From an uncultured Verrucomicrobiota bacterium (GTDB taxonomy: Bacteria > Verrucomicrobiota > Verrucomicrobiae > Opitutales > Opitutaceae): a stretch of DNA of 9,119 nt. Positions 1 to 6,957 of the stretch are shown piece by piece. Positions within the stretch are counted from its first letter, which is position 1; each line of letters begins with the position of its first letter. Location of the stretch: positions 1 to 9,119 of the forward strand of contig CAMLNJ010000085.1 in the NCBI GenBank assembly GCA_946481225.1, given 5' to 3'. The notes beneath the pieces were generated by a model. That model was not told where the DNA came from and searched no databases. It saw only the letters and a program-made list of their open reading frames with translations. Position numbers and translations under genes: made by a program.

Positions 1-2
1 CC

Positions 3-551
3 CTCGGCGCGGTCGACACCGTCGCGGGCGCCACGACCTTCAACGCCACCGTCGTTTCGCCGACCACCGTCACCCCGACGAGCGGCGGCCCGGGCGCCAC
101 CTTTAACGTGAGCGGCAACGCCAACGCCGCCTTCAGCGTCGCCTTCAACGTCACCGGCGCCCCCGCCACCGCCAAATCCTGGAAGGTCACCGGCACTTTC
201 CCGCCCGGCCTCACGGTCGCCGGAGGCACCGCGGTGACCGGCGGCTTCCAGGTCAACGCGCTCAAAGTCACTATCTCCGGCACGCCCACCGCCGCCGCCG
301 TCCAGTCCCTTACCGTCACGGCCTACGACTCCCTCGGCGCGCCGGCCGGCGCCAACAAGGCCAGCGTCACTTGCCGGATAACGATCGTCGGCGCCAACGC
401 CCCGCCGTCCTTCACCACCCACCCCGGGTCGCAGACCGTCACGGCCGGAGGGAACGTCACCTTCACCGCCGCCGTCACCGGCACGCCCGCGCCGACGCTC
501 CAGTGGTTCAAGGGCACCGCAGCGCTCGCGGGCAAGACCTCCGCCACGCTC
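3..551 (+). repeat. Tandem-duplicated segment, copy 1 (diverged)
   Basis: This segment aligns with 1520-2068 in the neighbouring gene. Exact shared blocks include a 20-base match (3-22 with 1520-1539) and a 23-base match (529-551 with 2046-2068), both offset by 1517. A block at 363 aligns with 1874, an offset of 1511, which shows compensating in-frame indels between them. The proteins also match throughout, so this is an old gene duplication rather than a recent copy. Confidence 0.75.
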
Positions 552-1307
552 GCGCTCACCGGCGTCACCCCCGCCGACGCGGGCGATTACAAGGTCGTAG
601 CCACCAACTCCTCCGCGCCCGCCGGCGTCTCGTCCAACGTCGCCACGCTCACGGTCCAAACCGCCCCGGTTATCACCAGCGCCGCCTCCGCCCTCTTCCA
701 GGCGCTGCAAACCGGCCAGACCTTCACCGTCACCGCGACGGGCAATCCCGCGCCGACCTTCTCCGCCACCGGCCTTCCCGCCTGGGCCGTGCTCGACCCC
801 GCCACCGGCGTCATCAGCGGCACGCCCGCCACCACCCAGGCCGGCGCGAGCACGATCACCCTGACCGCGAGCAACGGCGTGACGCCCGCCGCCAGCCAGA
901 CTTTCTCGCTCGTCGTGAAGACCGCCCTGCGCCTCTGGCAGGAGGCGAACTTCACCACCGCCGAGCTCGCCGACCCCGCCGTCTCGGGCAACGCTGCCAT
1001 CCTCGCGCCCGACGGCCTGCCCAACCTGCTTCACTACGCCCTCGGTTACGGCCCGCGCGAGATCGTGCCGCCCTCCGCGCTCGTGTTCTCCAAGGTCGGC
1101 GCCGACTGGGCCCTCGCCTACGTCCGGCCGGGCACTCGCCTCGGCGTCGCCTACGGCGTCGAGAGCTCCACCGACCTCGTCACCTGGAGCACGACTGGAG
1201 TCACTCACCAATTGGTTTCTTCCTCCGGCGGCCTCGACACCTGGCGCGGCTCCATGCCCGCCGGCGCGCCTCGGGTGTTTTTGCGCCTCAAGGTTTCCGA
1301 GCAATAA
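3..1307 (+). CDS. Secreted Ig-domain / putative-Ig-domain protein, 5'-truncated by window edge
   Basis: The frame is open from the first codon in the window, with no stop upstream, so the 5' end lies outside; 434 codons remain. Residues below count from nt 3. Residues 1-130 match residues 57 onward of the downstream paralog, including LGAVDTVAGATTFNA and a VTCRITI strand. Residues about 134-219 form an Ig-like domain with core Trp168 and the DAGDY motif (Asp192-Tyr196); the usual disulfide cysteines are absent. Residues about 221-307 resemble a putative-Ig (He_PIG/cadherin-like) domain, with GLPAW..LDPATGVISGTP. Residues about 308-434 form a C-terminal module seen in verrucomicrobial and planctomycetal secreted proteins: FTTAELADPAVSG, DGLPNLLHYALG (337-348) and STDLVTW ending at Trp395. 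No PEP-CTERM or type IX sorting signal is visible at the C-terminus. By comparison with the paralog about 56 N-terminal residues are missing, so the full protein is probably near 490 residues. Surface or periplasmic location is inferred; binding partner and function are unknown. Confidence 0.85.
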   Translation, partial: LGAVDTVAGATTFNATVVSPTTVTPTSGGPGATFNVSGNANAAFSVAFNVTGAPATAKSWKVTGTFPPGLTVAGGTAVTGGFQVNALKVTISGTPTAAAVQSLTVTAYDSLGAPAGANKASVTCRITIVGANAPPSFTTHPGSQTVTAGGNVTFTAAVTGTPAPTLQWFKGTAALAGKTSATLALTGVTPADAGDYKVVATNSSAPAGVSSNVATLTVQTAPVITSAASALFQALQTGQTFTVTATGNPAPTFSATGLPAWAVLDPATGVISGTPATTQAGASTITLTASNGVTPAASQTFSLVVKTALRLWQEANFTTAELADPAVSGNAAILAPDGLPNLLHYALGYGPREIVPPSALVFSKVGADWALAYVRPGTRLGVAYGVESSTDLVTWSTTGVTHQLVSSSGGLDTWRGSMPAGAPRVFLRLKVSEQ

Positions 1308-1351
1308 GCCGGGCCGGTCGGTCGATCCGAACGCGCGAATCTTTCTTCGTC
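1308..1351 (+). other. Intergenic spacer between the two paralogs
   Basis: This 44-base gap shows no convincing terminator, promoter or purine-rich ribosome-binding site; only a 4-bp stem (TCGG/CCGA near 1318-1330) can be drawn. The short distance suggests the two genes are co-transcribed. Confidence 0.4.
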
Positions 1352-3856
1352 ATGGATTTCTCGATACCATTCCACCGTCTCCGCTGGTTGCAGGCGCCCG
1401 CGTTCCTGCTCGTGCTGCTCCTGCAACGCACACCCTTGCTGCGCGTGTTCGCCGGAACCTCGCCCGACTTCGGCCTTCGGGCCGGCGACCTTCTCAAATC
1501 CGCCTTCGCCCTCGCCGCTCTCGGCGCGGTCGACACCGTGGCCGGCGCGACCACTTTTAACGCCGCGCCCGTCGCCCCGACCACCGCCGCCCCGGGCTCC
1601 GCCGGCGTCGGCCAGAGTTTTTCCGTTTCGAGCCCACTCGACGACTCCTTCGGGCTCTCCTTCACCGTCACGGGCTCGCCCGCTCCGGTGCGCTCCTGGA
1701 AGGTTTCCGGACAATTGCCCGCCGGTGTCACCGTGCCAGGAGGTTTTTCCACCGCCTCCGGCATCGTGGTCAACGGACTCAAGCTCACGCTCTCCGGCGC
1801 CCCCGCCGCCACCGGTTCCCACACGCTCACGGTCGGCGCCTACGAAAACCTCAACGCCGGCGGACGCAGCGCGAGCGTCACGTGTCGGGTAACGATCAGT
1901 GGAGCGTCTCCGCCCGCCGCGCCTGTCTTCACCACCGAACCCGAGTCCCGGACCGTCGTTGCCGGCTCAAACGTCACCTTTACCGCCATCGTCACCGGCT
2001 CCCCGGCGCCGACCCTGCAATGGCTCAAGGACGACGCGCCGCTTCCGGGCAAGACCTCCGCCACGCTCACCCTCTCCGCGGTCCAACCCGACGACGCGGG
2101 CGCCTACCGCCTCGTCGCCACCAACGAGTCCGCTCAGGGAGGCGTGCCGTCCGCGACCGCCACGCTTGTGGTCAACCACGCCCCGATCGTCGCCTCCGCG
2201 CCTCCCTCCGCGCTTACCGTGGGGCTCGGCGAAACCGTCATGCTCTCCGCCGCCGCCACCGCGCAACCCGCCGCCTCCTACGAATGGCGCAAGGGCGCCG
2301 CCAATCTGTCCGGCCAGACCGGCCCCGACCTCACGCTCGGCCCGATCACCTTCGCCGATGCCGGCACCTACTCGGTCGTCGTTTCCAACGCCGTCGGCTC
2401 GCGCACCTTTTCCACGCGGCTCTCCGTCGTCGTGCCGCCGCCCGCCGACATCGTGGATCCCGGCACCCTCAAGACCGGCTCCTCGGTTCGCTTCGATCTC
2501 AGCGGCGGCCAACCGGTGCCGGACGGTCTCGCCTACAAGGCGACGGGTTTGCCCGCCGGTCTCACGCTCGATCCCGCGACCGGCCTCATCACCGGCGTGA
2601 TCAAGGCCCGTCCCGGCGCCGCCAAAGTGGTCACCCACGCCCAGGCGGGTGCGCTCAAAAGCGTGACCAAGACCGCCACGCTCGTCATCGGCGCCTTCCC
2701 GCCCGCCCTCGTCGGCAAATACGAGGCGCTGCTCGACACCGCGGGCGAGACGCCGCTGCCGGCCGGCAAACTCAGCCTCGCCGTCGCCGCCAACGGCACC
2801 TTCACCGGCACGCTCCTTGCCGAGGACCTCGCCGGCCTCGCCGTGAGGGGCTCGCTCGTCCTCGACGAAAATCAGACCACCGCCGCCGCCACGCTCGCCG
2901 TCGCCCGGGCCAAACCGCTCCCGGCCTACTCCCTCGCCCTTGCCGTCCACGCCGGCGCCCCCGCGCTCACCGCCACGCTTTCGCTCGGCGCCGAAACCCT
3001 TGGCGTCGCCACCGAGGGCGACCGCCTCCTCGGCGCCGTGCCGGCCGGCGCGGTCGGGCCCCACACCCTTCTCCTCGCTTCGCCGACGAATCTCGGTTCC
3101 GTCGACGAGTTCCCGCTCGGCTTCGGCCACGCCACCGCGACGCTCAACGCGAAGGGCGTGTTCAGGCTTTCGGGCAAGCACGCCGACGGCGCCAAGCTCA
3201 CCGCCTCGCTCCCCCTTGGCGCCGACCGCGTCGCCCGCCTCTACACCAAACCCTACAAGCTTGTCGGCGGCTACCTCGCCGGTCCGCTGCCTTTCACGCC
3301 GCGCGCCGACGCTTCGGATCGCTGGCACGTCGCCGCCTCCGCTGGCTCCGAACTTTACTGGCGCAAGCCCGATCCCGTCGCCGCCACCGCCCATTACGCC
3401 GACGGCTTCGGTCCGCTCGCTCTCACCGCCCGCGTCGAGCCTTGGATAAAACCTGGCGCCGCCGCGCCCTTGCCCTCGCTCCTCGGCCTGCCGACCTCCG
3501 GCGACGTCGTCCTGAATCTCGCCGCCACCGGCCTGGCCAACACCGAAGGCGATCCCTACGGCTTGCCCGCCACGCTGCGTTTCGACGCAACGACGAACCG
3601 CTTCGCCGTCATCGGCGACAATCCCGCGGCCTTCACCGCCAAACTCGTCACCGCCACCGGCGCGCTCAGCGGAGGCTTTACGCTGAAGGCCATTCCGCCC
3701 GTCGCTCTGCGCAAAGTCACCTTCACCGGCGTGGCCCTCCAACCCGCTCCCGGCGGCGAACCCGGCCCCGTCGCCGGCGGCTTTTTCCTCCTCCCCGCCG
3801 CGACCAAGGGCGGCCCCGTGCTCTCCGGCCGGGTCCATTTATCCGCGGCCCCATAA
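1352..3856 (+). CDS. Secreted Ig-domain protein with C-terminal beta-rich module, tandem paralog of the preceding gene
   Basis: The ATG at 1352 gives an 834-residue protein and is the first in-frame start after the upstream gene's stop. It is supported by the hydrophobic N-terminus that follows; no clear Shine-Dalgarno sequence precedes it. Residues 9-34 hold RLRWLQ and a hydrophobic run (AFLLVLLLQ). A second hydrophobic stretch, residues 47-60, ends in VAGA (63-66), a possible signal-peptidase site. Residues about 67-188 form a conserved beta domain shared with the neighbour. Residues about 190-275 are Ig domain 1 (Trp224, Asp248-Ala-Gly-Ala-Tyr252). Residues about 277-362 are Ig domain 2 (Trp312, Asp336-Ala-Gly). 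Residues about 364-448 are a putative-Ig domain (GLPAGLTLDPATGLITG). Residues about 451-834 are beta-rich, with GKYEALL, NAKGVFRLSGKHADG, ATGALSGGFTL and FFLLP motifs typical of Verrucomicrobiota and Planctomycetota surface proteins. No sortase or PEP-CTERM anchor is seen. Coding is rich in NNC codons. Location outside the inner membrane is inferred; function is unknown. Confidence 0.9.
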   Translation: MDFSIPFHRLRWLQAPAFLLVLLLQRTPLLRVFAGTSPDFGLRAGDLLKSAFALAALGAVDTVAGATTFNAAPVAPTTAAPGSAGVGQSFSVSSPLDDSFGLSFTVTGSPAPVRSWKVSGQLPAGVTVPGGFSTASGIVVNGLKLTLSGAPAATGSHTLTVGAYENLNAGGRSASVTCRVTISGASPPAAPVFTTEPESRTVVAGSNVTFTAIVTGSPAPTLQWLKDDAPLPGKTSATLTLSAVQPDDAGAYRLVATNESAQGGVPSATATLVVNHAPIVASAPPSALTVGLGETVMLSAAATAQPAASYEWRKGAANLSGQTGPDLTLGPITFADAGTYSVVVSNAVGSRTFSTRLSVVVPPPADIVDPGTLKTGSSVRFDLSGGQPVPDGLAYKATGLPAGLTLDPATGLITGVIKARPGAAKVVTHAQAGALKSVTKTATLVIGAFPPALVGKYEALLDTAGETPLPAGKLSLAVAANGTFTGTLLAEDLAGLAVRGSLVLDENQTTAAATLAVARAKPLPAYSLALAVHAGAPALTATLSLGAETLGVATEGDRLLGAVPAGAVGPHTLLLASPTNLGSVDEFPLGFGHATATLNAKGVFRLSGKHADGAKLTASLPLGADRVARLYTKPYKLVGGYLAGPLPFTPRADASDRWHVAASAGSELYWRKPDPVAATAHYADGFGPLALTARVEPWIKPGAAAPLPSLLGLPTSGDVVLNLAATGLANTEGDPYGLPATLRFDATTNRFAVIGDNPAAFTAKLVTATGALSGGFTLKAIPPVALRKVTFTGVALQPAPGGEPGPVAGGFFLLPAATKGGPVLSGRVHLSAAP
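1520..2068 (+). repeat. Tandem-duplicated segment, copy 2 (diverged)
   Basis: This is the partner of 3-551. It encodes the end of the N-terminal export module, the shared beta domain and the first half of Ig domain 1. Shared protein landmarks are LGAVDTVAGATTFNA, SWKV, VTCR and GKTSATL. Similarity fades after the first Ig domain (about nt 2175 here and nt 660 in copy 1). Confidence 0.75.
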
Positions 3857-3873
3857 TCGCAGATACGTCTCGC
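3857..3873. other. 17-base gap between convergent genes
   Basis: The plus-strand Ig gene and the minus-strand pump gene end 17 bases apart. No classical stem-loop followed by a T-run is present in the gap, so transcription from either side must end within the opposing gene or by another mechanism. Confidence 0.5.
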
Positions 3874-6800
3874 TCAAGCAGGTGCGATCTCGCGACGTTC
3901 GCCGGCGCCGGATTTCTTCACCTTGAACCAGATCGCGTAGAGGGCGGGGACGAACAAGAGCGTGAGCACCGTGCCCGCTCCGACGCCGCCGATCAGCACG
4001 TAAGCCAGCGCGCCCCAGAACGACGATTGCGTGAGCGGAACGAAGGCCAGCATCGCGGCGGCGGCCGTGAGCACCACCGGGCGGGCGCGCCGCACCGTGG
4101 ATTCGACGATCGCCTCGTAGCCGGAGAGGCCGGCCGCCTTGTCGTGCTGGATCTGGTCGACCAGGATCAGCGTATTGCGAATCAGAATACCGGAGAGCCC
4201 GATCAGTCCGAGGATCGCGTTGAATCCGAAGGGCTGGTTGAAAAGGATCAAGGTGGGCACCGCGCCCACCAAGCCCAGCGGGCCCGTGGCAAAGACCATG
4301 AACATGGCCGAAAACGAGCGCACCTGAAACATGATCAGGGCCAGCGTCGAGATGGCCATCGCGGGGAGCAGCAGCGCGAGGGCCCTGTTCGCTTTGGCGC
4401 TTTCCTCGACCGATCCGCCCATGTCGATCCGGTAACCGTCGGGCAGGTGGGCCTTGATCGCCGCGAGCTCCGGCAACACCTCGGCGGTGACGTCGGGCGG
4501 TTGAACTCCGTCGATCACGTCGCCTTGGACTGCGATATAGAGCTCCCGATTGAAGCGCTTCAACACGGCGTCCTCCATGCGGGTCTCGAAGCGGGCGATC
4601 TGCCGGAGCGGAATGGAGCGCCCTTGGTCGTTGCGAACGATCAAGTCGCCGATCGCGTCGAGCCCGTCCCGCTCGAGTTTCGGACTTCTGACCTGGACGT
4701 CGACCGTGCGATCTCCGCTTCGCACCTGGGACACCGTTGCGCCTTGGAGTATCGCCTGAAGCTGTAGCGCCGCGGTTTGCGGATTCAGTCCGAGCAGGTG
4801 CAGGCGCTCTTCGTCAAAGGCCAGGCGCAACACGGGCGTTTTCTCGCCCCAGTCCAGATGCACGTCCCGGAGCCGGGGATTCCGGGCCATGACCTGCCTG
4901 ACCTCCTCCGCGATTCGACGGATTTCATTCAGGTCGCCGCCGGTCACCCGGAACAGCACGGGATAAGGCACCGGCGGCCCGAAAAGAAACTGCGTGACGC
5001 GCACCCGCGCCTCCGGGAAGCGTCCCTCGGCCACCAGCCCGCGGATCTTCGCTTTTAGCAAATCCCGTTGATGCGGGTTCCCGGTTTGAATCACCACTTG
5101 GGCGAAGGCGGGATTGGGCAGCTCCGAATTGAGGGAAAAGAAAAAGCGCGGAGCGCCTTGCCCGATGTAGCTCGTCACTTGCTTCGCTTCGGGCAGCGCC
5201 AGCATCGCTTGCTCGATGCGCCGGACCGTCCGCTCGGTCGTGGAAAACGCCGATCCGGCGGGAAGATTTATCTCAAGGGTCAGCTCCACGCGGTCCGAGT
5301 TCGGAAAGAACTGCTTCTTCACGAAGCCCATGCCCAAGACGGAGGCGGCAAACAGCCCGACCGTGAGCCCCGTCGTCAGCCATTTATGGTCCACGCAAAG
5401 GCCGATGAGCCGGCGGAACCGCTGGTAGTTCTTCGTGCCGTAAATCGAGTGGTGGGCGTCCGTCTTGGGCGGAATGTCCGGCAGGAGTTTCACCCCCATG
5501 TAGGGCGTGAAGATCACGGCCACAAACCACGACACCAGCAGGGAGAAGGCGACGATCCAGAAGATGTTTCCGGCGTATTCGCCGGCGGTGGAGCGAGCGA
5601 ACCCCACCGGCAGGAAGCCGACGATGGTCACCAAGGTTCCCGTGAGCATCGGGGCCGCGGTCGAGGTCCACGCGAAACCCGCCGCCTTCACGCGGTCCCA
5701 TCCCTCCTCCATTTTGACGGCCATCGTCTCGATCGCGATGATCGCGTCGTCGACGAGAAGTCCGAGAGAGAGAATGAGGGCGCCCAGCGTGATGCGGTCG
5801 AAGTCCCGGCCGGTCACGAGCATGATCAGGAAAACCGCCGCGAGCGTGAGCGGAACGGCCGCGGCCACGACGATGCCGACGCGGAAACCAAGGGTCAGCA
5901 GGCTGACGAGAATCACCACTCCCAGCGCGGTGAAGAACTTCACCATGAATTCGTTCGTGGACGCCTTGATGACCGAAGCCTGGTCGGAAATCTGCGTGAG
6001 CGAGATGCCTGCCGGGAGCTCCGCCTGAAGACGGCGGACTTCGGCCGCGAGGTCTTCGCCAAGGGTGAGGCCGTTGGTGCGCTTGTGCATCACCACGCCC
6101 AGAATCAAGGCGGGGTCTCCGCCTTCGCGGATCAGGTGGCCGGGCGGATCTTCGTAGCCTTTGCGAACATCGGCCACGTCTCCGACGGTCAAGGTCTTGC
6201 CGGGCACCGGAAGCGGAATCGAGCGGACCGACTCGAGATCAGTGATCGCGCCGTCCACCCGAAGATAAACGCGAGGCCCGGCGGTTTCGACGAAGCCGGA
6301 TGGCGTGACGTCGTTGTGGCGCGCGATGGCGCTGAACAAGGACTGGGCGCTCAGGCCCAGCGTCGCGAGGCGTTGGTAGGAGATCTCGACGAAGATCTTT
6401 TGGTCCTGTTCGCCCAGGATATTCACCTTCCGCACGCCCGGCACGCGGGTCAGCCGCTGCCGCAGGCGTTCGGCGTCTTGCACAAGATCGCGATGCGGGA
6501 GATCGGCGGCCTTGAGCGCGTAAAGGGAGAAATAGACATCGGTGTATTCGTCGTTGAATACGGGACCGAGCACGCCGCGGGGCAGGAGGCGCGCCTCATC
6601 GCCGAGTTTTTTGCGGACCTGGTAAAACTCCGCGGGCACCTCGGCGGGCGGCGTGTTGTCCTTCAGGTAGACCTTCATCGTCATCAGCCCGGGGCGCGAG
6701 GTGGTTTCCGTCCGGTCGTAGTGCTCGAGCTCCTGCAGGCGTTTCTCGAGCCGATCCGCGACCTGGTTTTGCATCTCCTCCGCCGTGGCGCCCGGCCAGA

Positions 6801-6957
6801 TGGCGGTCACGGTCATGATCTTCACCACGAAGGTCGGATCCTCGGCGCGCCCGAGCTTGGTGAACGCGAGCAGACCGGCTCCCGCGATCGCGATGAGGAG
6901 GAACAAGGTGATCGCCCGCTCCTTGACCGCGAAGGCCGAAAGATTGAAGCGGCTCAT
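3874..6957 (-). CDS. RND-family (HAE-type) efflux pump permease subunit
   Basis: This 1027-residue inner-membrane proton/substrate antiporter has the usual length for the AcrB-like hydrophobe/amphiphile efflux family. The start is the ATG at 6957, giving MSRFNLSAFAVKERAITLF, which is the expected N-terminus just before TM1; upstream in-frame codons encode an unlikely Arg/Pro-rich extension. TM1 is about residues 14-34. The first periplasmic region follows, with AEDP, AIWPGATAEE and RKKLGDE. TM2-TM6 span about 338-487, TM7 about 525-545, a second periplasmic region runs to about 855, and TM8-TM12 span about 857-1010. By mental alignment to AcrB the proton-relay residues are kept: Asp403 and Asp404 in TM4 (LLVDDAIIAIE), Arg927 in TM10 (GILIRNTLILVDQI) where AcrB has Lys940, and Arg957 and Thr964 in TM11. 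The IRN form of TM10 resembles the TriC-like branch. The start overlaps the adaptor stop, so the pair is probably translationally coupled. Substrate cannot be read from sequence; drugs, biocides, solvents or lipids are possible. Confidence 0.95.
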   Translation of the reverse strand: MSRFNLSAFAVKERAITLFLLIAIAGAGLLAFTKLGRAEDPTFVVKIMTVTAIWPGATAEEMQNQVADRLEKRLQELEHYDRTETTSRPGLMTMKVYLKDNTPPAEVPAEFYQVRKKLGDEARLLPRGVLGPVFNDEYTDVYFSLYALKAADLPHRDLVQDAERLRQRLTRVPGVRKVNILGEQDQKIFVEISYQRLATLGLSAQSLFSAIARHNDVTPSGFVETAGPRVYLRVDGAITDLESVRSIPLPVPGKTLTVGDVADVRKGYEDPPGHLIREGGDPALILGVVMHKRTNGLTLGEDLAAEVRRLQAELPAGISLTQISDQASVIKASTNEFMVKFFTALGVVILVSLLTLGFRVGIVVAAAVPLTLAAVFLIMLVTGRDFDRITLGALILSLGLLVDDAIIAIETMAVKMEEGWDRVKAAGFAWTSTAAPMLTGTLVTIVGFLPVGFARSTAGEYAGNIFWIVAFSLLVSWFVAVIFTPYMGVKLLPDIPPKTDAHHSIYGTKNYQRFRRLIGLCVDHKWLTTGLTVGLFAASVLGMGFVKKQFFPNSDRVELTLEINLPAGSAFSTTERTVRRIEQAMLALPEAKQVTSYIGQGAPRFFFSLNSELPNPAFAQVVIQTGNPHQRDLLKAKIRGLVAEGRFPEARVRVTQFLFGPPVPYPVLFRVTGGDLNEIRRIAEEVRQVMARNPRLRDVHLDWGEKTPVLRLAFDEERLHLLGLNPQTAALQLQAILQGATVSQVRSGDRTVDVQVRSPKLERDGLDAIGDLIVRNDQGRSIPLRQIARFETRMEDAVLKRFNRELYIAVQGDVIDGVQPPDVTAEVLPELAAIKAHLPDGYRIDMGGSVEESAKANRALALLLPAMAISTLALIMFQVRSFSAMFMVFATGPLGLVGAVPTLILFNQPFGFNAILGLIGLSGILIRNTLILVDQIQHDKAAGLSGYEAIVESTVRRARPVVLTAAAAMLAFVPLTQSSFWGALAYVLIGGVGAGTVLTLLFVPALYAIWFKVKKSGAGERREIAPA

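Noticed and set aside
371..1351. In-frame upstream extension of the second Ig gene from an ATG at 371
   Set aside because: The extension overlaps the first Ig gene in another frame and is Arg/His/Pro-rich. The ATG at 1352 begins the hydrophobic export module.
1967..3838. A 623-codon minus-strand open frame opposite the second Ig gene
   Set aside because: Gly/Arg/Glu-rich low-complexity translation on the antisense of a gene with clear Ig motifs; no recognisable domain.
3827..3850. Imperfect GC-rich hairpin (GGCCGGG / CCGCGGCC, 9-base loop) just before the stop of the second Ig gene
   Set aside because: It has a bulge, lies within coding sequence and is not followed by a T-run. Hairpins of this size are expected by chance at this GC content.
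1882..4767. A 961-codon plus-strand open frame running across the Ig gene and into the pump gene
   Set aside because: Its translation is dominated by Arg, Pro, His and Ala without domain pattern, and it overlaps two well-supported genes in other frames. It is a shadow of high GC third positions.
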